Origin: VBAS01 sp964444975 | GTDB taxonomy: Bacteria; Bacteroidota; Bacteroidia; Chitinophagales; Chitinophagaceae | NCBI GenBank assembly: GCA_964444975.1 | Contig: CAYUJD010000097.1 | Coordinates: forward strand, 1-12,850 | Reading direction: 5' to 3' | Length of the DNA stretch: 12,850 nucleotides | Shown here: positions 1-5,916 of the stretch, piece after piece | How the letters are laid out: each line of letters opens with the position of its first letter | How positions within the stretch are numbered: the stretch's first letter is position 1 | The notes under the pieces: model-generated | The model's database searches: none | Told to the model about the DNA's origin: nothing | The model's input: the letters and a program-made list of their open reading frames with translations, nothing else | Made by a program: the position numbers and the translations under genes

Positions 1-97
1 TTTTACTTTTATTCGCCTGTCTGTATCTTGCGATTCATATCACTTCTATTCAGCTTCCGTTGCGACGCTCCGTTCAGGGTTCTGAATCCTTTTCAGC

Positions 98-192
98 AAA
101 ATTTTGCGCAGAGAACAGCAGGTCGCAAAGCATACGCCGAAACTCTCAGCGAAACCTCTTTATCTCCGGTTCTCTGCGGTGAAATAAATTTT
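98..192. repeat. Degenerate inverted repeat upstream of the GH9 gene
   Basis: The left end (98-116) reads AAAATTTTGCGCAGAGAAC. The reverse complement of the right end (169-192) reads AAA followed by ATTTATTTCACCGCAGAGAAC, so both outer edges carry AAATTT...GCAGAGAAC pointing inwards. Between them are imperfect GCAAAG and CTCAGCG words. This resembles the 'CTCTGCGG' dispersed intergenic repeats I know from Bacteroidota genomes. That family link is recalled, not searched. A 61-codon ORF (28-213) crosses it but has no protein-like character. Bases 1-97 show nothing I can assign. Confidence 0.4.
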
Positions 193-209
193 AATAGTAA
201 CTTAACTCC

Positions 210-2078
210 ATGAGATTAAAACTCCTTATTGCTGTATTCATGTTTTTTGCGTTTTCTCCAAAAAAGGAGCAGACCCAATCATGGATACGCATTAATCAGC
301 TCGGTTATTTACCCCACGGAATAAAAGTGGCCGTATGGTGCAGCAAGGAAGAAAAAGGTATTAATACCTGGCAATTGGCCGATGCAAAAACAAACAAAGT
401 TGTTTTTACCGGCAGCGCAGGAAAACCTTTCGGCGCTTATGGCCCATTTAAACTAACTTACCGCTTGAATTTTTCTGCATTCAAAAAACCCGGACGATAT
501 TACCTGCAGGCAGGCGGAGTGAAATCGCCGGAATTTGAAATCGGCGAGGATGTGTACAAAGGCGCTGCGGATTTTTGTTTGCGTTATATGCGGCAGCAGC
601 GCAGCGGCTTCAATCCATTTCTGAAAGACAGTTGTCATACGCATGATGGATATGTATTGTACGGGGAAAAGGCGGGTATCAAAGACAGCACCTACATTGA
701 TGTGGTGGGCGGCTGGCACGATGCAAGTGATTACCTGCAATACTCCACCACGTCTGCCAATGCCACTTATCATTTACTGGCTGCGTACAGGGATTTTCCA
801 AATGTTTTTACCGATGAAAAACTTGCCAATGGTCTTGACGGGAAAAATGGTTTAGCCGATGTACTGGATGAAGCCAAGTGGGGACTGGACTGGCTGTTGA
901 AAATGCACCCCCGGGATGACTGGATGTTCAACCAGGTTGCTGATGACCGCGACCACATGGGCATGCGCATACCGGGGCAGGATACCTTTTACGGCAGGGG
1001 CTACCGGCGGCCGGTGTATTTTGTAAGCGGCGAACCGCAGCAAAGAGGGAAGTTTATGAATGCGACAACGGGTACGTCTTCTACTGCAGGTAAGTTTGCC
1101 AGTGCATTTGGATTGGGGGCAAAAATTTTCCGCTATCAGGAACAAGACTATAGCAACTTATTAAAGTCGAAAACCAAATCGGCTTTTAAATTTAGCCAGC
1201 GAAAATTAGGTTTTACGCAAACCGCTTCTGTTAGATCACCTTATATTTATGCTGAAGATAATTGGGTTGATGATTTGGAATTGAGTGCCGTATGGTTTCA
1301 TGATGTTTTATTTTGGTCAGACCCATTTCCCAAAAACATAGATACGGTTTTACAAAATGCTTACAGATATGCTTCAATGGAACCAATCACTCCCTGGCTC
1401 GGGGCAGATACCGCCAAACATTATCAATGGTATCCCTTCATCAATATTGGTCATTATGAATTGGCAAAACAACTAAAAGATAAACGAAGAGATACAATAA
1501 CAGGTTTTTATAAAAAAGGCGTCGAACTCGTCTGGAACAAAGCAAAGCAAAACGCTTTTTACCGCGGCATTCCCTTTATCTGGTGCAGCAACAATCTCAC
1601 CACATCATTTGCCATTCAATGCTACTGGTACAGGCAGCTCACCGGCGATAAAACATTTGATGAACTGGAGCAGGCTAATTTCGACTGGCTGTTTGGCTGC
1701 AATCCATGGGGCACATCCATGGTTTACGGTCTGCCCTCGTGGGGTGATACACCCGTTGACCCTCATTCGGCTTTCACGCATTTAAAAAATTATCCCATTG
1801 ACGGCGGCCTTGTGGATGGCCCGGTTTATACCAGCATTTTCAAAAATCTTATCGGCATCAGGCTTTACCAGCCAGATGAATATGCAGAATTTCAAAGCGA
1901 TCTTGCCGTGTATCATGACGACTATGGCGATTACAGCACCAACGAACCTACAATGGATGGCACCGCATCGCTGATTTACCTGCTTGCTGCGAAGGAGGCG
2001 ACCTCCCTAAACCTCTCCAAAGGAGGGGCGTTGAAACCTTCCCAAAAAAAAACTTTAGTTACTGCCACGGTGCGATAA
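210..2078 (+). CDS. Secreted glycoside hydrolase family 9 (endoglucanase-type), C-terminus frameshifted
   Basis: Predicted inverting GH9 beta-glucanase acting on cellulose or related beta-glucans in the periplasm or outside the cell. Residues 1-16 are a short signal peptide. Residues ~24-110 look like the N-terminal Ig-like CelD_N domain (opening WIRINQLGYLP), and ~115-597 are the (alpha/alpha)6 catalytic domain. The motif W169-H-D-A-S-D-Y175 holds the Asp pair that activates water. N578-E579 in the TNEPTMDG motif places the catalytic acid at E579. FGCNPWGTS matches the usual GH9 segment before the catalytic end. The family-like sequence stops near residue 597. The last 25 residues are encoded by a dispersed repeat and out-of-frame sequence, so they are probably not native. 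The following deacetylase module lies in the -1 frame, which suggests one GH9-deacetylase protein was split. The chosen start gives a clean signal peptide. Confidence 0.9.
   Translation: MRLKLLIAVFMFFAFSPKKEQTQSWIRINQLGYLPHGIKVAVWCSKEEKGINTWQLADAKTNKVVFTGSAGKPFGAYGPFKLTYRLNFSAFKKPGRYYLQAGGVKSPEFEIGEDVYKGAADFCLRYMRQQRSGFNPFLKDSCHTHDGYVLYGEKAGIKDSTYIDVVGGWHDASDYLQYSTTSANATYHLLAAYRDFPNVFTDEKLANGLDGKNGLADVLDEAKWGLDWLLKMHPRDDWMFNQVADDRDHMGMRIPGQDTFYGRGYRRPVYFVSGEPQQRGKFMNATTGTSSTAGKFASAFGLGAKIFRYQEQDYSNLLKSKTKSAFKFSQRKLGFTQTASVRSPYIYAEDNWVDDLELSAVWFHDVLFWSDPFPKNIDTVLQNAYRYASMEPITPWLGADTAKHYQWYPFINIGHYELAKQLKDKRRDTITGFYKKGVELVWNKAKQNAFYRGIPFIWCSNNLTTSFAIQCYWYRQLTGDKTFDELEQANFDWLFGCNPWGTSMVYGLPSWGDTPVDPHSAFTHLKNYPIDGGLVDGPVYTSIFKNLIGIRLYQPDEYAEFQSDLAVYHDDYGDYSTNEPTMDGTASLIYLLAAKEATSLNLSKGGALKPSQKKTLVTATVR
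1994..2041. repeat. Dispersed palindromic repeat inside the end of the GH9 gene
   Basis: The segment has GGAGG (1994-1998), CCTCC (2002-2006), CCTCTCCAAAGGAGG (2012-2026) and then a purine/pyrimidine tail, giving nested small hairpins. It matches the layout of the copy at 3499-3558: CCT-CTAAA or CCAAA flanked by C and G runs. Both copies are read so as to encode an S-K-G-G peptide (LNLSKGGA here, PKPSKGGL there). Such C-runs/TAAA/G-runs elements are scattered in many Bacteroidota genomes, by recollection rather than search. Here the repeat falls exactly at the junction between the GH9 domain and the deacetylase module. Confidence 0.65.
2044..2052 (+). other. A9 homopolymer / A-AAA-AAA slippery site at the frame change
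   Basis: Nine A residues follow CCC. In the GH9 frame the codons are CAA AAA AAA ACT, so the heptamer A AAA AAA (2045-2051) is in slippery register. A -1 shift here, or one extra A in the mRNA, changes the reading from KK-TLVTATVR-stop to KK-NFSYCHGAIIRGD and on into the deacetylase module. I see no strong downstream hairpin. It could be programmed frameshifting, transcriptional slippage, a fixed indel or a homopolymer sequencing error. Confidence 0.5.
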
Positions 2079-2236
2079 TAAGAGGTGATACTACAAAGAA
2101 AAATATAGCATTCGTTTTCACCGGTCATGAATTTGCCGAAGGCGGTGAACTTATTGCCAACGCATTAAAGCAAGAAAACGTAAAAGCTTCTTTCTTTTTT
2201 ACCGGCGATTTTTACCGCAATACTGATTTCACGAAG

Positions 2237-2758
2237 ATGATACGGCGATTGAAAAAAGACGGCCACTATCTCGGCGCTCACTCCGATATGCACCTGCTGT
2301 ACTGCGACTGGAACAAGAGAGACAGCCTGCTGGTCACGCATTCACAATTCAGTTTTGACCTGGCCGATAATTACTCCGAAATGGCAAGGCTGGGTATGGA
2401 TGTAAAAAAAGCAAAGTATTTTCTGCCGCCTTACGAATGGTACAACGATACGATTGCTGCATGGACAAAACAACTGGGTCTGCAGTTAATCAGTTACACT
2501 CCGGGTACACTCAGTCATGCTGACTACACATCACCCCAGGACAAAAACTACCGCAGCAGTGAAACGATTTACCGCTCCATCATAAATTATGAACAGACCC
2601 GCCCTTCAGGCCTGAACGGTTTTATCCTGCTCATGCATATTGGCGCCGGGCCGGAAAGAACGGATAAATTTTATAACCGCCTGCCATCTTTGATAAAATA
2701 TTTAAAGCAAAAAGGTAATCAGTTTCAGACTGTTGAACAACTGCTAAGTACTGATTAA
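2237..2758 (+). CDS. Polysaccharide deacetylase (NodB-like) module, N-terminally detached from GH9
   Basis: The first ATG is at 2237, but the same frame is open upstream to before 2051 and encodes conserved-looking domain sequence (KKNIAFVFTGHEF, then KASFFFTGDF). That stretch contains no ATG, GTG or TTG. The natural N-terminus is therefore missing, and the module probably belongs to the preceding GH9 gene, joined by a -1 shift near 2044-2052. NodB-type signatures are a His motif GAHSDMH (metal binding), FLPPYEWYN in place of the RxPxG region, and ILLMHIG near the end (LxH motif). Motif 1, normally TFDD, is replaced by FTGHE, so deacetylase activity is uncertain. The family normally removes acyl groups from polysaccharides; next to a GH9 enzyme, plant or microbial glycan is plausible. 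As a stand-alone protein from 2237 it would lack its first strands and be unlikely to fold. Confidence 0.7.
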   Translation: MIRRLKKDGHYLGAHSDMHLLYCDWNKRDSLLVTHSQFSFDLADNYSEMARLGMDVKKAKYFLPPYEWYNDTIAAWTKQLGLQLISYTPGTLSHADYTSPQDKNYRSSETIYRSIINYEQTRPSGLNGFILLMHIGAGPERTDKFYNRLPSLIKYLKQKGNQFQTVEQLLSTD

Positions 2759-2819
2759 AATCAAGACCGGGTATAAAAATTTCTCTGCTCAACTTTTACA
2801 TCCCGGCAAGCACATTACT

Positions 2820-2827
2820 TATCTTTG
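2820..2827 (+). promoter_or_regulatory. Bacteroidota-type -7 promoter element of the fatty acid hydroxylase gene
   Basis: TATCTTTG matches TAnnTTTG exactly and ends 17 bases before the ATG at 2845. The -33 region is weak (TTTTA near 2794). It lies in the 86-base gap after the deacetylase module, so the next gene has its own promoter. Confidence 0.6.
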
Positions 2828-2844
2828 CTCCGACGATTTTTTAT

Positions 2845-3528
2845 ATGCATTTCGAAAAAATTCATAACAAAGGCCAGGCCCGCCTCTTCAAAAATGATTT
2901 CCTCGAAGCGCTTACAAAAGCAAACCCGCTGGTCATCTGGGGCATGTATATTCCTATATTGAGTTTCCTGCTTTATACGGCGGCAACCACCCACAACTAC
3001 AGCACCCGAACCATCCTGTTCGTCTTTTTTGGCGGTATGTTTTTCTGGACTTTTTTTGAATACATAGCTCACCGGTTTATTTTTCACTGGGTGCCCAAAA
3101 CGCCCCGTGCTGAAAAATTTGTCTATACGCTTCACGGCAATCACCATCATTATCCCCGGGACAGGCAGCGGTTATTTATGCCGCCGGTGCCCAGCCTCAT
3201 CATTTCATCAACACTTTTTGGCCTGATGTACCTGGTTTCAGGCAGCTATGCATTCATGTTCTTTCCCGGTTTTCTGCTGGGCTACCTTATGTATGGCAGC
3301 ATGCATTATGCCATTCATGCCTGGAACCCGCCATTCAAATGGATGAAACCGCTGTGGCGCAATCACCACCTGCATCATTACAAAAACGAGCATAATGGCT
3401 TTGGCGTAAGCTCCACGCTGTGGGATCATGTCTTTGGCACCATGTTCGACCTGAAGAATGAGAAAGAAGATAAAGAGAAGGTGAAAGAACTGATGTTTAC
3501 CCCCAAACCCTCTAAAGGGGGCTTATGA
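2845..3528 (+). CDS. Membrane fatty acid hydroxylase (sterol desaturase / FA2H-like)
   Basis: A di-iron integral membrane oxygenase of the fatty acid hydroxylase superfamily, about the length of the FA2H catalytic domain (227 aa). All four histidine clusters are visible: H76-RFIF-H81, H97-GN-H100-H-H102, H154-YAI-H158 and H174-H-L-H177-H178, with H183 further on. Hydrophobic segments lie at ~28-48, ~56-72 and ~116-150. There is no cytochrome b5 domain, so an external electron donor is needed. Bacteroidota make sphingolipids with hydroxylated acyl chains, so 2-hydroxylation of a ceramide or fatty acyl chain is the likely role; carotenoid hydroxylation is an alternative. The last codons (PKPSKGGL-stop) are supplied by a dispersed repeat, so the natural C-terminus was probably replaced. 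The ATG follows a good -7 element. Confidence 0.85.
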   Translation: MHFEKIHNKGQARLFKNDFLEALTKANPLVIWGMYIPILSFLLYTAATTHNYSTRTILFVFFGGMFFWTFFEYIAHRFIFHWVPKTPRAEKFVYTLHGNHHHYPRDRQRLFMPPVPSLIISSTLFGLMYLVSGSYAFMFFPGFLLGYLMYGSMHYAIHAWNPPFKWMKPLWRNHHLHHYKNEHNGFGVSSTLWDHVFGTMFDLKNEKEDKEKVKELMFTPKPSKGGL

Positions 3529-3558
3529 AGTTCTTCCTTTAGGGAGGATTCAGGAGGG
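3499..3558. repeat. Inverted pair of dispersed repeat arms between convergent genes
   Basis: The left arm (3499-3523) is C-run, AAACCCTCTAAA, then GGGGG. The right arm (3530-3558) carries the same pattern in inverse orientation: TCCTTTAGGGAGG and CAGGAGGGCC, with reverse complement CCTCCTGAATCCTCCCTAAAGGA. The arms meet around the TGA of the upstream gene, and the right end touches the stop codon of the minus-strand gene at 3560. The element could fold into one long hairpin and act as a two-way transcription terminator (inference). It is the same family as the element at 1994-2041. Confidence 0.7.
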
Positions 3559-3559
3559 C

Positions 3560-3889
3560 CTACCATTTTTCTTCATCAGAAATATTTTCGTTCCGCCGGC
3601 TGTATTCCCGGCGGGTTTTTATTTTCTGCAATTGCCGTTCGATGATAAGGCCGGCAATGATTTTCCCGGCATCGGCACCGGAGTTTTCTTTCAGCAATTG
3701 CCTGAGCTTTGCTTCATTTAAATCCACCCGGTATAAAATTGTGAGCAGCTGCTGAAAATCAGATTGGATCAGATCATTAATCTGTGCCGCCAGTTTTTCT
3801 TCCAGCAATTCCATCGTAATCATTTCCGGCAAATCAACATTCAGTGAATGGCGGATGGCAACTATCAATTCTTTGTCAATTTGTGTCAT
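3560..3889 (-). CDS. Small conserved-looking protein of unknown function
   Basis: Not recognised with confidence. The 109-residue protein has no signal peptide or membrane segment. It looks helical and charged, with an opening MTQIDKELIVAIRHSLNVDLP, a central stretch rich in L, E and Q (DLIQSDFQQLLTILYRVDLNEAKLRQLL), and a basic then acidic tail. A small soluble cytoplasmic protein, possibly a partner of its neighbour, fits. It starts 8 bases after the stop of the TIGR02757 gene and is surely co-transcribed with it. I recall similar ~100 aa hypothetical proteins following this gene in Chitinophagaceae but cannot check this. Its stop is at the edge of the palindromic repeat that separates it from the convergent hydroxylase gene. 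Confidence 0.75.
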   Translation of the reverse strand: MTQIDKELIVAIRHSLNVDLPEMITMELLEEKLAAQINDLIQSDFQQLLTILYRVDLNEAKLRQLLKENSGADAGKIIAGLIIERQLQKIKTRREYSRRNENISDEEKW

Positions 3890-3897
3890 TCCCGGAA

Positions 3898-4671
3898 TTA
3901 AAATTTTTCAATCACGCCGAGATTAAACAAGGCAAAATCATACTTCACCGGGTCATCTTTATCCAACATACGCAAAGCTTCGGTGAGTGCAACTGCCGCC
4001 TGCCAATCCACCTGTTTCCTTTTCAGCAAGCCCAGCTTTTTTGCCACTCTTGCCACATGCACATCCATGGGGCAAATGAGCAGGGATGGCGAAATGTTTT
4101 TCCAGATACCGAAATCAACGCCTCTATCATCGCGGCGCACCATCCAGCGCAGAAACATGTTCAGCCGCTTGCAGGTGGAGCCAGCATCAGGCGAAGCGAT
4201 GTGTTTCTCGGTTCTTTTTTCGTGTTCATAAACAAAAAAATACTTCCTGAAAGAGTTTAATCCGGCTTCCACTGTTTCATCCTTTTTGCTGATGCCGGCT
4301 GAAAACGCATTTTCCAGGCTCTCGTTTCGCAGGTAATGGAGACTTAAAAACTCAATAAAATACAGAAGATCGGCATAATGAAAAGTACGATGCCGGAACC
4401 CCTGGAGTTTTATTATATCGGATTCTTTGTATTGCGTAATAAATTGGTGCGGTGCGTTGTCCATCCGCTGCATCAGCTCCTGGCTCTTGCTGATGATGGT
4501 GCTGCGGTTACCCCAGGAAAATAGGGCGGCAAAAAAACCGGCTATTTCTATATCCTGCTTTTTGGTAAAAAAATGCGGAACAGAAATCGGGTCATCTTTG
4601 ATAAAACGCGGATGATTGTATTCCCCGGCTTTCTTGTTTAAAAACTCAATCAATCTCAGATTTACTTTCAC
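3898..4671 (-). CDS. TIGR02757 / DUF2400 family protein
   Basis: Matches the TIGR02757 (DUF2400) family along its length (257 aa, normal size). Recognisable segments are DDPISVPHFFTKKQDIEIAGFFAALFSWGNR near the N-terminus, GFRHRTFHYADLLYFIEFL in the middle, CKRLNMFLRWMVRRDDRGVDFGIW, and the C-terminal PMDVHVARVAKKLGL / DDPVKYDFALFNLG. The family is widespread in Bacteroidota, cytoplasmic and of unknown biochemical function; parts resemble helix-hairpin-helix DNA glycosylase folds, which suggests but does not show a nucleic acid role. The start codon is GTG (complement of 4669-4671), the only start that keeps the conserved N-terminus. It sits just downstream of an AATCATC-type repeat, so its promoter may lie in or behind that repeat. 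First gene of a two-gene unit with the small protein that follows. Confidence 0.88.
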   Translation of the reverse strand: MKVNLRLIEFLNKKAGEYNHPRFIKDDPISVPHFFTKKQDIEIAGFFAALFSWGNRSTIISKSQELMQRMDNAPHQFITQYKESDIIKLQGFRHRTFHYADLLYFIEFLSLHYLRNESLENAFSAGISKKDETVEAGLNSFRKYFFVYEHEKRTEKHIASPDAGSTCKRLNMFLRWMVRRDDRGVDFGIWKNISPSLLICPMDVHVARVAKKLGLLKRKQVDWQAAVALTEALRMLDKDDPVKYDFALFNLGVIEKF

Positions 4672-4683
4672 ATCAGCAAATTA

Positions 4684-4749
4684 GTACATCATCCAATTGC
4701 CAAATCATCAAAACATCAAATCATCAAATCATCACATCACCCAATTGCC
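4684..4749. repeat. AATCATC-type low-complexity repeat
   Basis: Near-perfect tandem units of AAATCATC / AAACATC run through 4701-4735, and the word CCAATTGCC occurs at both ends (4693-4701 and 4741-4749). The right copy lies inside the last codons (QAIG-stop) of the metB-like gene, so the repeat reaches into the coding region and supplies its stop region. Similar AAATCATC/AATTGGC strings are common between genes in Bacteroidota (recalled, not searched). No hairpin or terminator is evident. Confidence 0.65.
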
Positions 4750-5876
4750 TGTTTCAAATCTGCAATCAAATCCTCCGCATCTTCAATGCCGATACTCAGC
4801 CGGATGAGTGAATCGGTGAGCCCGTTTTTAATTCTTTCTTCTTTCGGGATAGATGCATGCGTCATCGTGGCCGGGTGGTTAATCAAACTCTCTACGCCGC
4901 CGAGGCTTTCAGCAAGGGAAAAAAGTTTTGTTGAAGAAAGAACCCGCATGGCTTCTTCCACGCTGTCATTCTTCAGCTCAAAGCTCAGCATGCCGCCAAA
5001 GTCGCACATTTGTTTTTTAGCTACTGTATAACCCGGATGATCTTCAAACCCCGGCCAGTACACTTTGCCAACTTTCGGATGATTGCGCAGCCAGTGTGCA
5101 ATTGTTTTCCCGTTTTCGCAATGCGCTTTCATCCGCAGGTGCAGGGTTTTTATGCCGCGCAGCACCAGAAAGCAATCCATCGGCCCGGGCACGGCACCGC
5201 AGCTTTTTTGTATAAAATATAATTTATCCCGAAGGTCTTTATCATTCATCATCAAAGCACCCTGAATCAGGTCGCTGTGTCCGCCCAGGTATTTGGTTAC
5301 GGAATGCATCACGATGTCGGCGCCAAGGTCTATAGGGTTTTGCAGGTAAGGTGTGGCAAATGTATTATCCACTGCCAGTAAAATATTTTTTGGTTTGGTA
5401 ATGGCAGCCACCGCGGCAATATCCACAATATTCATCAGCGGGTTGGTGGGAGTTTCCACCCACAGCAGCTTTGTATTGGCATTAATGTAATTTTTTATGT
5501 TTTCGGCGCGGTGCATATCTACATAATGAAAACGGATGCCGAATTTTTCAAACACTTTGCTGAACAGGCGGTAAGTGCCGCCGTACATATCGTTGCCGGC
5601 AATTACTTCATCGCCGGGCTGCAGCAGCTTTATCACTGCATCAGTAGCGGCCACACCGCTGCTGAAGGCAAGCGCATAATTTGCATTTTCAATTTCGGCA
5701 AAAGCTTTTTCCAGCGCCATGCGGGTAGGATTCTGGCTGCGGGCATACTCATAGCCTTTGTGTACACCCGGCGCCTGCTGCACATAGGTACTGGTTTGAT
5801 AAATGGGAGTCATGATGGCTCCGGTAGAAGGGTCTGGTTCTGTGCCGGCATGAACATACCTGGTTCCTGATTTCAT
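4737..5876 (-). CDS. metB: Trans-sulfuration PLP enzyme: cystathionine gamma-synthase / gamma-lyase type
   Basis: Fold-type I PLP enzyme of the Cys/Met metabolism family, 379 aa from the chosen start, the usual length. YEYARSQNPT carries the Tyr and Arg that reach into the neighbouring active site. DMYGGTYRLF has the Tyr that stacks on PLP. DNTFATPYLQNP and SVTKYLGGHSD follow, with K195 as the PLP Schiff-base lysine. SLGGVESLINHPATMTHA is the C-terminal substrate-binding segment. It acts in the cytoplasm in methionine/cysteine interconversion. Synthase and lyase cannot be separated from motifs alone, so the symbol is tentative. An ATG 13 codons upstream (5915) is possible, but a -7-like element lies between the two ATGs and the family begins at MKSGTRYVHAG. 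It is 40 bases behind asnB, so read-through is possible. Confidence 0.85.
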   Translation of the reverse strand: MKSGTRYVHAGTEPDPSTGAIMTPIYQTSTYVQQAPGVHKGYEYARSQNPTRMALEKAFAEIENANYALAFSSGVAATDAVIKLLQPGDEVIAGNDMYGGTYRLFSKVFEKFGIRFHYVDMHRAENIKNYINANTKLLWVETPTNPLMNIVDIAAVAAITKPKNILLAVDNTFATPYLQNPIDLGADIVMHSVTKYLGGHSDLIQGALMMNDKDLRDKLYFIQKSCGAVPGPMDCFLVLRGIKTLHLRMKAHCENGKTIAHWLRNHPKVGKVYWPGFEDHPGYTVAKKQMCDFGGMLSFELKNDSVEEAMRVLSSTKLFSLAESLGGVESLINHPATMTHASIPKEERIKNGLTDSLIRLSIGIEDAEDLIADLKQAIG

Positions 5877-5896
5877 TATTGATAAGTTGAATTTGT

Positions 5897-5904
5897 GCAA
5901 AGAT
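5897..5904 (-). promoter_or_regulatory. -7-like promoter element before the metB-like gene
   Basis: The reverse strand reads CATCTTTG, one mismatch from TAnnTTTG, followed by C and then 20 bases to the ATG at 5876. It lies in the gap behind asnB and between the two candidate start codons, so it favours the downstream start. Confidence 0.45.
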
Positions 5905-5916
5905 GAAGATTTCATT

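Noticed and set aside
28..213. 61-codon ORF before the GH9 gene
   Set aside because: It lies across the degenerate repeat, overlaps the GH9 start, has no domain or signal-like sequence and no promoter signal.
4701..4735. CRISPR-like array
   Set aside because: The units are 7-8 bases with no spacers; this is a simple tandem repeat.
5877..5915. Upstream start of the metB-like gene (13 extra residues)
   Set aside because: The extra residues are not typical of the family, and the -7-like element lies inside this stretch.
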